Shown here piece after piece: positions 1-7,561 of a stretch of 64,000 nt of DNA. How positions within the stretch are numbered: position 1 is the stretch's first letter; every line of letters starts with the position of its first letter. The DNA comes from W2P13-069 sp051876105 (GTDB taxonomy: Bacteria > Actinomycetota > Coriobacteriia > Coriobacteriales > QAMH01): positions 1-64,000 of the forward strand of contig JBJEHN010000073.1 of NCBI GenBank assembly GCA_051876105.1, read 5' to 3'. The position numbers and the translations under genes are program-made. Below the pieces are notes generated by a model that saw nothing but the letters and a program-made list of their open reading frames with translations, did no database searches and had not been told where the DNA came from.

Positions 1-56
1 GTACTCTACACCCCCGCCGCCCCGCGGTCAACCGGTTTGCCGCATGCAGAAGCAGA

Positions 57-76
57 GGCCCCGCAAGTGCGGGGCC
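57..76 (-). terminator. GC hairpin near the left edge
   Basis: A perfect 8-bp stem (GGCCCCGC and its complement) closes a 4-nt loop. Read on the minus strand it is followed by a pyrimidine-rich but not T-only stretch, so it is terminator-like rather than a classical intrinsic terminator. It could end a transcript reading past the oxidoreductase operon or the small frame at 88-177. Confidence 0.4.
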
Positions 77-87
77 CGCGCGCGCAT

Positions 88-177
88 CTAATAGAGCATA
101 AGATGCGCGGCAGTGTACATAGTTGAGCCTGCTCCCGCAGCATGACTCGAGATGCAGGCTGGCACTCTACCGCACAT
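88..177 (-). CDS. possible 29-residue small ORF with strong RBS
   Basis: A 30-codon frame opens with ATG at 177, seven bases after a clear GGGAGGAG Shine-Dalgarno sequence (185-192), and closes with TAG at 88-90. I recognise no protein family. Its stop codon lies in a second hairpin (arms 81-89 and 101-109, perfect 9 bp), and the hairpin at 57-76 follows. A short frame followed by two stacked hairpins resembles a leader peptide with an attenuator for a gene beyond the left edge, but this could equally be chance in GC-rich intergenic DNA. No other coding potential is seen in 1-271. Confidence 0.15.
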   Translation of the reverse strand: MCGRVPACISSHAAGAGSTMYTAAHLMLY

Positions 178-213
178 AACGGGTCTCCTCCCGATATGGA
201 AGCGCCTAAAGCA

Positions 214-240
214 ACGGACCCCGCCGAGGGCGGGGTCCGT
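214..240 (-). terminator. terminator of the molybdopterin oxidoreductase operon
   Basis: A perfect 12-bp stem (ACGGACCCCGCC with its complement) and 3-nt loop lies about 30 bases beyond the stop of the NrfD-like gene. On the minus strand the stem is followed by TTGCTTT, giving a short U-rich tail. Position and shape fit an intrinsic terminator for the three-gene operon. Confidence 0.75.
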
Positions 241-271
241 ACACGTCCCTTATTCGGGCTGTGCGCTCAGG

Positions 272-1468
272 CTAGCTGAAGATCTTGGTGACCTCGCCAG
301 TCTTGAGGTTCTTGCGGTAGCGCGGGTAAGCCGGCTTGGGCTCGGGAGTGCCAGAGCCAATGCCCAGGGCCCACTTCAGCTTGTCTGCAATCGGGGTCTT
401 GGGGTCGGCCTCGGGGACGCAGATGTCATCGAAGTCGGCAGCATTGACAACCTCGAAGTAGGTGGCGACGGGCTTCCAGTAGCTGCAGAACTCGTCATGC
501 ACGTCTGCATTCTGGTTGTAGTAGCGCTCCTCGCCTGCATAGAGCTTGCGGTCGGCCGAGTAGATGATCATGAAGCGGAACAGGAGGCCAGAGCACAGCA
601 CCAGGATGGGTGCCACGTAGTTGCCCAGGACGCTGCCGCCCATGGCGATGCCGTAGGCATTGAAGATGACCGGGACAACCAGGCCGCAGATCAGCATGCC
701 GCCCCAGAAGATGGGTGCCCAGGAGCCGCGGACCCACTTATCGGCGACCTTCTTGGCGTCGGTGGAAGCAGGGGCACAGAACATCAGCAGGACATAGAGC
801 AGCAGGCAGACGATCTCGGCGCAGGCCAGGACCAGGTCGGCAACATGCAGGAACTCAACGACCTCATGGGTGTTGGCAACCCACTCGGCAGTGGCGTAGA
901 AGGCACCGGCCTGCAGCCACTCCGCAGGCAGCGGGAAGTGACCGAACAGCAGGGCGTCCATGCAAGCGCCGGTGGACAGCGCGGAGATGGTGAACAGCAT
1001 CGGCAGAGCCGGGGTGTTCCAGAAGGCCTTGGCCTTCAGGGAGCTCAGCATGGTGCCGGTGTAGACCATGACGCAGATGCCGAAGAAGCCGGCCAGGCCA
1101 AGGCAGAGCTTGGCAAAGCCCTCATAGGGGATGCACGGCAGGAAGTTGAACCAGGTGATCTCCCAGATGAGGAAGAGGGCTGCGAAGACGCAGGAGAGAA
1201 CCAGCACCACAGCACCCCACTTGATGACGGAGGTTTTGGTGACGAAGGCTCGCTCGAACACGATCGGCTGCCCCAACTCGTAAACCAACAGGGCCACGCC
1301 GATGCAGATGATGATGATGGCCCAAAGCATGATCCAGACCAGGGAACCGGAGGTCACAAGGGACGGCTCCAGGAACAGGCCGATGACGGCTGCAAAGCAC
1401 AGCATGCCGCCACCGAGGCCGCCCAGATACAGATAGGTTGCAAGTTCCCAACCCCAAAACTGCTTCAT
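272..1468 (-). CDS. NrfD/PsrC-like membrane subunit of a molybdopterin oxidoreductase
   Basis: This 398-residue integral membrane protein has about eight hydrophobic helices (roughly 12-33, 42-63, 83-103, 115-140, 155-172, 208-232, 250-275 and 283-303) and a hydrophilic C-terminal tail of about 90 residues. Family knowledge: NrfD/PsrC subunits exchange electrons with the menaquinone pool and anchor the iron-sulfur and catalytic subunits. The start ATG shares one base with the stop of the ferredoxin gene, and an AAGGAGG site sits in the end of that gene, so the two are translationally coupled. As the last gene of the operon it is followed by the hairpin at 214-240. No haem-ligand pattern is obvious. 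The assignment to the NrfD superfamily is firm; the direction of electron flow is not known. Confidence 0.88.
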   Translation of the reverse strand: MKQFWGWELATYLYLGGLGGGMLCFAAVIGLFLEPSLVTSGSLVWIMLWAIIIICIGVALLVYELGQPIVFERAFVTKTSVIKWGAVVLVLSCVFAALFLIWEITWFNFLPCIPYEGFAKLCLGLAGFFGICVMVYTGTMLSSLKAKAFWNTPALPMLFTISALSTGACMDALLFGHFPLPAEWLQAGAFYATAEWVANTHEVVEFLHVADLVLACAEIVCLLLYVLLMFCAPASTDAKKVADKWVRGSWAPIFWGGMLICGLVVPVIFNAYGIAMGGSVLGNYVAPILVLCSGLLFRFMIIYSADRKLYAGEERYYNQNADVHDEFCSYWKPVATYFEVVNAADFDDICVPEADPKTPIADKLKWALGIGSGTPEPKPAYPRYRKNLKTGEVTKIFS

Positions 1469-2028
1469 TAGGACCTCCTTCCAGTGTCGCGGATGTAATA
1501 GATCTGCGGGTCAGTACCCAGCTCGGGGAAGATACGCTCGCAGTAGTTGTTGTTGACGAGCTTCGCTGCCTCGGAGTTCGGATCGTCCAGGTCGCCGAAG
1601 ATACGGGCCTTCTGGTGGCAGGTCTGCACGCAGTGGGTCTGGAAGCCGGCGCGGGTGCGGTCCTTGCAGAAGGTGCACTTGCGGATCCAGCCCTCCTTCT
1701 TGTTGTAGTCGCGGGCGCCGTAGGGGCATGCGTTTGCGCACACCTTGCAGCCCATGCACTGGGTGGGCTCCACCCAGACGATGCCGTCTGCGTCCTGGCG
1801 GGATGCGCCGGTGGGGCAGGCGGGCACGCATGCGGGCTTTGCGCAGTGCATGCAGATCAGCGGGGTGAAGTTCAGATGGACGTTAGGCCACTCGCCGACA
1901 GCACCCTCGGAGACAACCGGGTTGTAGATGATGTCGACGGGGAGCTCGTTCCAGGTGCGGCATGCGATGGTGCAGGAGTGGCAGCCAATGCAGCGACGCG
2001 TGTCCATGATCATTGCGTAGCGGGTCAT
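1468..2028 (-). CDS. four-cluster [4Fe-4S] ferredoxin subunit (DmsB/PhsB type)
   Basis: This 186-residue protein carries four cysteine groups. The first is CxxCxxCxxxC at residues 13-23, followed by CMHCAKPAC...CP, CMGCKVCANACP and a distal CTFCKD...C...C set. This is the standard arrangement of DmsB/NrfC/PhsB electron-transfer subunits, which wire four [4Fe-4S] clusters between the quinol-interacting membrane protein and the molybdopterin subunit. It has no signal peptide, as usual for the family. It starts directly after the catalytic-subunit stop (2029-2031) and shares one base with the next gene, so all three genes are tightly coupled. The role is secure; the substrate of the complex is not deducible from this subunit. 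Confidence 0.93.
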   Translation of the reverse strand: MTRYAMIMDTRRCIGCHSCTIACRTWNELPVDIIYNPVVSEGAVGEWPNVHLNFTPLICMHCAKPACVPACPTGASRQDADGIVWVEPTQCMGCKVCANACPYGARDYNKKEGWIRKCTFCKDRTRAGFQTHCVQTCHQKARIFGDLDDPNSEAAKLVNNNYCERIFPELGTDPQIYYIRDTGRRS

Positions 2029-5000
2029 CTAGGCCTCCTCTCCTTCCTCGACAGCTTCCTCAGCGGCCTCCACGTAGGGGGTGCCGTCTGCGTTAACGCG
2101 CATGTTGGGGTCCTGCATGCTGTAGTAGGCGCCGGTCTTGCCGTCAACCAGCAGGTTGAGGCCTGCGTCGTACTTGCGCATGGTCATGAGCTCGTAGTAA
2201 GCGCCGTTGCTGATAACCCAGCCGGAGTTGGCGTCGTAGGTGAAGCCGTAGGGCAGGTTCTTGATCTTCTCGGCGCGTGCGAGGGTGTACTCGTCCAGGG
2301 CGACTTCCTGGGTGGGATCCTGCATGCTGTAGAACTTGCCAGTCTGCTGGTCGACCAGGACGTTGAGGGTGGAGTCGTACTTGCGCAGGGTGTAGCGCTC
2401 GTAGTAGGAGGTGGTTGCCTCGTCGATCAGCCAGCCGCTGGCGTCGAGGTAGTAGCCCGTGCTGGGCTCGACGACCTTCTGGCGGAAGAAGTCGTACTTG
2501 AGGCCCTCGGGCACCTCAACCGGTGCAGCGGGAGTGGCAACCTGGGCGCCGCTGAAGTCGTAGAAGACGTCGTTGGCCTCGTCGACGAGGTAGTTGACAC
2601 CGTCGAGCGCCAGGTAGCGGTAGCCAGTGCCGTACTGGTAGTAAGCACCGTTGTCCTTGCCGATCATCCAGCCAGAAGCAGCGTCGAAGTACTGGGTCTT
2701 CTCGGCGTTCCAGGCCTTGCGGGTCTTGTAGTCCCACTCGAGGCCAGCGGGGACCTCGAAGTCGGGCTGGGCGAAGATGGGCTCGTTGAAGGGCAGCGCA
2801 CGGGGCGGGTTCTTCACATAGTCCCAGTCGATGCCGGGCTCGCGGCGGTTGCCGGGGATGGAGAACAGGGAGTCCTCATAGGTGAACTCGTGGTCGGTCT
2901 CGGTGCACTTGTAGACCTTGCAGAGCAGGCCGCGGTTGGCCCAGCAGCCGGTCATGGGGCAGCAGTCCTCGTCGTCGACGGAGGTCAGCATGTTGGTGTT
3001 GGACTCCATGCAGCCGAAGGGCTGGAAGCCCTCGTGAGAGCGCTCGGGGAACCACCAGCCGCGCTGAGTGTAGATCACGCGCGGATCCAGGCTGGGCTCG
3101 ACGTTGGCGCGCTGCTTGATGCGGCCGCGGCGGGTCTCGATCCAGCACCAGTCGTTGGCCTTGATGCCCAGCTTCTTAGCGGTATCCGGGTGGATGGTGA
3201 AGTGGGGATCAGGGATGACGAAGCGGAAGATGGGGTTGTTGAAGTGCTCGGAATGGCAGTAGGGCATGAAGCCGCCGCCGGTGGTGAGCACCAGGGGGAA
3301 CTCGTCTGCGACCTCGGGATGCTCGATCTCGTTCTCGGAGGGCTCGAGGTAGACGGGCAGGCCGGGGAGACCCAGCTCCTCGAGGACGGAGGACTTGAGC
3401 TCGACCTTGCCGGATGCCGTGCAGAAGTAGCCGCGCTTGAGGTGCTTGGCCTGCTGCAGGGGCGGGTAGTACATGCGGAAGCGCTCGACGAAGTCGTCGT
3501 AGCCGGTGATGGGGAGGTTGAGCGGCTTGAGAACGTCGAAGAACTCGTCCTCGAGGCGCTCGTTGGGCCAGAACTTCTTCTCGTCCTGACCGCAGGCCAG
3601 GCCCAGGTCACGCCAGATGTTGTAGTCGGTCTTGCGCTCGTACTTGGGCTCGACGCCGCGCTGGTGGCAGACGATGGAGTCCGTGACACCGTAGTTGGTG
3701 TGGATGACGGGGCGCTCGATGGCACCGGCGACGGGCAGGACGTAGTCTGCCTGCAGGGCGGTGGGGGTCATGACGTACTCGAGCACGACCAGGAACTCGA
3801 CCTGCTTGGTTGCCTCGTAGACCATCTTGGAGTCGCCATAGGAGCTCAGCGGGTTGGAGCCGGAGACGAAGAGGGCGCGGATCTGGTAGGGCACGCCGGT
3901 GAGGATGGCCTTGAAGATGGACGGGCCATGAGCCTCGCACATCCACTCGGCGGTGAATGCCTTGCCCCACTTCTCCTTGGAGATGCCTGCCAGGCGGTCG
4001 TAACCGGGGAAGGTGGTCAGCGGGAACTTGTCAGCGCCGATCTGCTTGGACTTGACCTCCTCGGGTAGCTCCTCGTTGAACTCGAGCTCGTAGTCGGTGA
4101 TGTAGGCGGCAGGACCGGGCATGCCGTCGCCACCGGGGACGTCGAGGTTGCCGGTAATGGCGCGCAGGATCTGGCGGGCATGGGAGCCGGCGCCGGAGGA
4201 CTTGCCCAGCTGGTCCCACGTGCAGCCCCACTGGATGTTGCCGGGGGTGTTGGTGGCGTACATGCGGGCGGCCTGGCGGATCAGCTCGGGGTCGAGCCAG
4301 GTCTTCTCGGCGGCCCACTCGGGGTCGTACTGGTCGATGTGGTCGACCAGCTCGTCGAAGCCGATGCACCACTCGTCAACGAAGTCCATGTCATAGATGT
4401 ACTCGTTGCAGATGACGTTGATCATGGCCAGCGCCAGGGCGGTGTCGGAACCCGGGCGCAGGGGGAGCCACAGGTCTGCGTGAGCAGCGGTCTCCGTGTA
4501 GCGGGGGTCGACGACGATGATCTTCATGCCGGTCTGCTTCTGCAGATCGAAGTAGCCGTGTGCAGCGGGGAGGTTGGCGGCACCGGGGTTGAAGCCCCAG
4601 AGGATGACGCACTTGGACCCGCCCAGGTCGGTCTCGAAGGGAGACCAGCCGGCCACTGCGGTCTCGACCATGAAGGTGGGGACCCAGCAGAGCAGGGAGT
4701 TGTGGCACACGTTGGGCGTGCCGAAGAGGTTCATGAAGCGGCGGCGCGCCCAGTCATCGGTACGCAGGGTACCGGCGATGGCGGCCACGGCCTCTGCGCC
4801 GCTCTCTGCCTTGATGGTGTTGATCTTGTCTGCGATCTCGGTCAGGGCCTGGTCCCAAGAGACGCGCTCCCACTTGTTCTCGCCCTTCTTACCCGCGCGC
4901 TTGAGCGGGTAGTTGATGCGAGTCGGGGCATCGTAGAAAGTCATTGCCTGATTGCCACGTGCGCACAGACCACCGGCGTTGGACGTGTTGGGATCGCCCT

Positions 5001-5127
5001 CGGTGTACAGCAGCTCGCCATCCTTAACGTAGGCGAGAACGCCGCAGTTGTGGTGGCAGAAGTAGCAACAGGTTTTCCTGACCTCGACACCCTCCATTTG
5101 AAGGACTTCGAGTTTCCTGTCTGTCAC
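2029..5127 (-). CDS. molybdopterin oxidoreductase catalytic subunit (DMSO reductase family) with C-terminal repeats
   Basis: The 1032-residue product is a Mo/W-bis-PGD enzyme. The N-terminal cluster motif C21-x2-C24-x3-C28-x26-C55 binds one [4Fe-4S] cluster, and C147 in the CHNSLLCW stretch is a plausible metal ligand by position (inference). Residues up to about 790 cover the usual catalytic and dinucleotide-binding domains. I chose the GTG at 5127 because AAGGAGG lies five bases upstream; the open frame continues further but without an RBS. No twin-arginine signal is visible, so the enzyme is predicted cytoplasmic, unlike many Tat-exported relatives. Residues 793-1032 form a threefold repeat (separate entry) that I do not recognise from other family members. 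Substrate is unknown; candidates are the sulfoxides, N-oxides, polysulfide or diet-derived compounds reduced by Coriobacteriia. Confidence 0.92.
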   Translation of the reverse strand: MTDRKLEVLQMEGVEVRKTCCYFCHHNCGVLAYVKDGELLYTEGDPNTSNAGGLCARGNQAMTFYDAPTRINYPLKRAGKKGENKWERVSWDQALTEIADKINTIKAESGAEAVAAIAGTLRTDDWARRRFMNLFGTPNVCHNSLLCWVPTFMVETAVAGWSPFETDLGGSKCVILWGFNPGAANLPAAHGYFDLQKQTGMKIIVVDPRYTETAAHADLWLPLRPGSDTALALAMINVICNEYIYDMDFVDEWCIGFDELVDHIDQYDPEWAAEKTWLDPELIRQAARMYATNTPGNIQWGCTWDQLGKSSGAGSHARQILRAITGNLDVPGGDGMPGPAAYITDYELEFNEELPEEVKSKQIGADKFPLTTFPGYDRLAGISKEKWGKAFTAEWMCEAHGPSIFKAILTGVPYQIRALFVSGSNPLSSYGDSKMVYEATKQVEFLVVLEYVMTPTALQADYVLPVAGAIERPVIHTNYGVTDSIVCHQRGVEPKYERKTDYNIWRDLGLACGQDEKKFWPNERLEDEFFDVLKPLNLPITGYDDFVERFRMYYPPLQQAKHLKRGYFCTASGKVELKSSVLEELGLPGLPVYLEPSENEIEHPEVADEFPLVLTTGGGFMPYCHSEHFNNPIFRFVIPDPHFTIHPDTAKKLGIKANDWCWIETRRGRIKQRANVEPSLDPRVIYTQRGWWFPERSHEGFQPFGCMESNTNMLTSVDDEDCCPMTGCWANRGLLCKVYKCTETDHEFTYEDSLFSIPGNRREPGIDWDYVKNPPRALPFNEPIFAQPDFEVPAGLEWDYKTRKAWNAEKTQYFDAASGWMIGKDNGAYYQYGTGYRYLALDGVNYLVDEANDVFYDFSGAQVATPAAPVEVPEGLKYDFFRQKVVEPSTGYYLDASGWLIDEATTSYYERYTLRKYDSTLNVLVDQQTGKFYSMQDPTQEVALDEYTLARAEKIKNLPYGFTYDANSGWVISNGAYYELMTMRKYDAGLNLLVDGKTGAYYSMQDPNMRVNADGTPYVEAAEEAVEEGEEA
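2032..2754 (-). repeat. threefold C-terminal protein repeat in the molybdopterin enzyme
   Basis: Three copies begin near residues 793, 873 and 959, each opening with P-x-G-[LF]-x-[WY]-D. The shared core then reads SGW[MLV]I, a YY pair, a tyrosine-containing stretch, [LV]NxLVD and a second aromatic pair. Copies two and three share LRKYD/MRKYD-like segments, LVD...TG and YSMQDP almost exactly. Copy three lacks about 15 residues between its opening and SGW. The segment is followed by an acidic tail. The tyrosine and tryptophan content and the repeat pattern are superficially like surface-binding repeats, but there is no export signal. Function is unknown. Confidence 0.8.
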
Positions 5128-5430
5128 TTGCTCCTCCTTTTCCTTCTTCTCTCTCAGCATCTTGCATATGCCGGGCACCGGGTGCCGGCTGCAAGTATCG
5201 TCCGCGCTCTTCAGCCCCCTCCCTTCCCAAATAGAAAGAGGGCACAGAGATACCACGGGCACGATATTCCAACCCATAATGGACCAAATCGATACCACCC
5301 TCAACAGAAAACCCTCCACTAAGAACTTATGAAGTGGCAAATGGTTTATGTTTTTTAAAGTATAATGTCTGGTCCTGAGCTGCACAGTCACGGAACGGGA
5401 TGAACTGCAACGTCCCTGCAGCTGCATAAC
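5128..5430 (-). promoter_or_regulatory. long leader and candidate promoter of the oxidoreductase operon
   Basis: This AT-richer stretch has no supportable gene. A possible minus-strand promoter has -35 GTGACT (5386-5391) and -10 CATTAT (5362-5367) with an 18-base spacer, which would leave a leader of roughly 230 bases before the GTG start. A TATAAT is also visible on the plus strand at 5361-5366, but no plus-strand gene follows it. No recognised riboswitch or regulator box is seen, although the long leader leaves room for one. Confidence 0.3.
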
Positions 5431-5462
5431 AAGCAGGCCCCGGCACGTGCCGGGGCCTGCTT
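5431..5462 (-). terminator. perfect 32-bp palindrome, terminator of the trigger-factor-like gene
   Basis: A fully palindromic 32-base sequence, centred on CACGTG and flanked by AAGCAGG and its complement, lies 22 bases after the stop of the trigger-factor-like gene. As RNA it forms a long GC stem with little loop. The trailing U-tract is weak (CTTGTTAT). The position supports a terminator. Confidence 0.65.
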
Positions 5463-5484
5463 GCGCTTATATGCAGATATGGCT

Positions 5485-6486
5485 CTAGAGGGCCTGCTCC
5501 TCGGTGACCTCCGCGTGCTCGAGGAGATGTTTGTTGGCAGCGTAGCGGCGGGCCGCCATCTCGAGGCCCTTGAGCTGCTCTTCGTCTCCTGCCTCGCGCA
5601 TGTTGTCCATCATCAGCTTGCCGCGGCCGTTGGACATGAGGTTGGCGACGTAGAGGACATCCTCCTCCGTCTGCTCAATGCCGTAGTGGCGCGCCCAGGA
5701 GTCCAGGACGAAGCCCTGCACCAGCATCTCGCGGACCTGCAGCATCAGCATCATGTTGAACTGCTGCTTGTCCATGCCCTGGGCGGCGAGCAGGCCGTCG
5801 AGGTCGGTACCCTGGGTGCGAGCCTGCTCCTCGTAAGTGCGCAGGAGATCGTCGCGTGTTGACTCGTACCAGATGTCGTCGATGCTGCCCTTGAAGCGGG
5901 TGGCCAGCGCGCGGACGGCGCGGTCCATGAGCTCGCCCTCTGCCGTCTTGACGGCTTCTTGCTCGAGCTGCTTGCGCGTGCGGGCGCGGAAGGTCTCGAC
6001 GTCCTTGCAGAGCATGATGTGCTTGGAAACCCACTCGTCCGTAAGCTCGGGCTCTGCCTCCTTGAGGACGGCGCGCACCGTGACCTCGGCGTGGAAGGGC
6101 CTCTCCTTGGCGTCTGGGTCGTCGAAGTCCGGGGCCTCGAAGTCGAAGGACTTGGACTCGCCCACCTTCATGCCCACCACGTTGCGGTCGAAGCCGATGG
6201 GCATGTAGCCCTGGCCCAGCGAGTAGACCTGCTTCTCGCTGCACAGGCCCTTGACGTCCTCACCGTCCTTGTCGACGTGGATGGAGATCTCGATGACGTC
6301 CTTGGGGCCGGCGACCTGGCGCTTGGTGGGGACGTAGTCCTTGGAGGCGCCGTCCATGATCTGCTTGATGCGGGCCTCGAGGACCTCGTCTGTCACCACG
6401 TAGACCGGGCGGGTGACCTTGACGGGCTCGTAGCTCTCGAGCTCGTACTCGGGAGTGGGTGGGAGCTTCCTCTTGGTGTCTGCCAT
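5485..6486 (-). CDS. trigger-factor-like peptidyl-prolyl isomerase/chaperone
   Basis: This 333-residue protein shows an FKBP-type region (about residues 60-145, with the stretch LGQGYMPIGFDRNVVGMKVGE) followed by a long helical region like the trigger factor C-terminal domain. Typical trigger factor is about 430-450 residues and begins with a ribosome-binding domain carrying a GFRxGxxP loop. That domain is missing, and only about 60 charged residues precede the FKBP part. It is therefore better called trigger-factor-like than Tig, and a canonical tig gene may exist elsewhere. It starts nine bases after the Mrp gene and should be cotranscribed with it. A role in folding or escorting cytoplasmic proteins is inferred. 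Confidence 0.75.
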   Translation of the reverse strand: MADTKRKLPPTPEYELESYEPVKVTRPVYVVTDEVLEARIKQIMDGASKDYVPTKRQVAGPKDVIEISIHVDKDGEDVKGLCSEKQVYSLGQGYMPIGFDRNVVGMKVGESKSFDFEAPDFDDPDAKERPFHAEVTVRAVLKEAEPELTDEWVSKHIMLCKDVETFRARTRKQLEQEAVKTAEGELMDRAVRALATRFKGSIDDIWYESTRDDLLRTYEEQARTQGTDLDGLLAAQGMDKQQFNMMLMLQVREMLVQGFVLDSWARHYGIEQTEEDVLYVANLMSNGRGKLMMDNMREAGDEEQLKGLEMAARRYAANKHLLEHAEVTEEQAL

Positions 6487-6495
6487 GCGTAACCC

Positions 6496-7320
6496 CTAGA
6501 GCGCCTCGAGCTTGTCTGCGATGCCGGCGTACCAGCTGTTCTCGATGTCCTCGACCTTGCCGGCGTCGACCTGAGCGGTGACCTGGGGCTCCATGGGGAT
6601 GCGGGCCCAGGCGTCGATGTGCTTCTCCTTGGCGATGTACTCGACTTCCGACTTGCCGAAGATCTCGTGCTTCTCGTTGCAGGTGGGGCACTGGTAGTAG
6701 GACATGTTCTCGACGAGGCCCAGGACGGGGACCTTCATGCTCGCGCACATGCGGATGCACTTCTCGACGATCATGTTCACCAGGACCTGCGGGGATGAGA
6801 CCACGATGGCGCCGGCGATGGGGAACTGCTGGAAGACGGTCATGGGGATGTCACCCGTGCCCGGGGGCATGTCGATGAGCAGGTAGTCCAGCTCACCCCA
6901 GTTGATGTCGCTGTAGAACTGGGTCAGCACGCCGTTGAGGACGGGGCCGCGCCACAGGAAGGGGGTGGCCTCGTCTGCGGTGAGCATGTTGGTGGAAACG
7001 ATCTTGATGCCGGTCTTGGTCACCGCGGGCAGCAGCATGCCGTCCTCATCGACCTGCGGGGCGCTGTGCACACCGAAGGAGCGCGGGATGGACGGACCGG
7101 TGATGTCGCCGTCGAGGATGCCGACCTTCTTGCCGCGGCGCTGGAGCTCGCAGGCGAGCAGCGCGGTGGTGAGGGACTTGCCCACGCCGCCCTTGCCGCT
7201 GGCGACGGCGATGATCTTGTCGATCTTGGTGCCCTCGTGCTGCTTGAGGGCCTGAGGTTCTGTGCGCTCGCCGCAGGAAGAGTCCCCGCAGGAGCCGCAG
7301 CTTCCGCTGCATCCAGCCAT
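6496..7320 (-). CDS. Mrp/NBP35-type P-loop iron-sulfur cluster carrier ATPase
   Basis: The 274-residue product has a cysteine-rich N-terminus (CSGSCGSCGDSSCG, residues 4-17), a deviant Walker A GKGGVGKS at 42-49, and a C-terminal CPTC at 211-214, the pair that holds a bridging cluster between two subunits. Together these are typical of ApbC/Mrp/Nbp35 scaffolds that assemble and hand over [4Fe-4S] clusters. I place the start at ATG 7320 because GGAGG stands eight bases upstream; an ATG at 7341 lacks a clear RBS. Its clients in this window could include the ferredoxin, MoaA, UDG and radical SAM proteins (inference). It is the first gene of a two-gene unit with the trigger-factor-like gene, divergent from tetR. 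Confidence 0.9.
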   Translation of the reverse strand: MAGCSGSCGSCGDSSCGERTEPQALKQHEGTKIDKIIAVASGKGGVGKSLTTALLACELQRRGKKVGILDGDITGPSIPRSFGVHSAPQVDEDGMLLPAVTKTGIKIVSTNMLTADEATPFLWRGPVLNGVLTQFYSDINWGELDYLLIDMPPGTGDIPMTVFQQFPIAGAIVVSSPQVLVNMIVEKCIRMCASMKVPVLGLVENMSYYQCPTCNEKHEIFGKSEVEYIAKEKHIDAWARIPMEPQVTAQVDAGKVEDIENSWYAGIADKLEAL

Positions 7321-7462
7321 GATGTTTCCTCCAATAGCCAAAGGTAACGGCAGGCGCGGGCCTGCCGCTGCATATGTACGTCTGTTCCTTATAACCCAAA
7401 GGGTATGGCCCTAAGGTGACGAATCGGTGACCTTATGCCCGCCTCGCTCCCGCCGCTGTGTG

Positions 7463-7492
7463 TTGGAAGAGCGGGCGCGCAGCTGTCATAAT
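7463..7492 (+). promoter_or_regulatory. candidate promoter of the tetR gene
   Basis: TTGGAA (7463-7468) and CATAAT (7487-7492) are separated by 18 bases, 70 bases upstream of the TetR start codon. Both boxes are close to the sigma-70 consensus. It lies in the divergent mrp-tetR gap, where a TetR protein would commonly bind, but I see no convincing palindromic operator. Confidence 0.35.
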
Positions 7493-7561
7493 CACCCTCA
7501 AGCAGCCCCGGGGCCCGTTTTGCGGGCGCCCGCACAGGGCCGGATGCGAGAGGAGCAGGCT

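Noticed and set aside
1438..4068. Long plus-strand open frame opposite the molybdoenzyme operon
   Set aside because: High GC makes long antisense frames common. Its translation is low-complexity Val/Gly/Leu/Asp-rich with no domain, and the minus-strand genes have clear motifs and ribosome sites.
5128..5427. N-terminal extension of the molybdoenzyme from ATG 5427
   Set aside because: The extra 100 residues have no family similarity or RBS, whereas GTG 5127 has AAGGAGG at the correct spacing.
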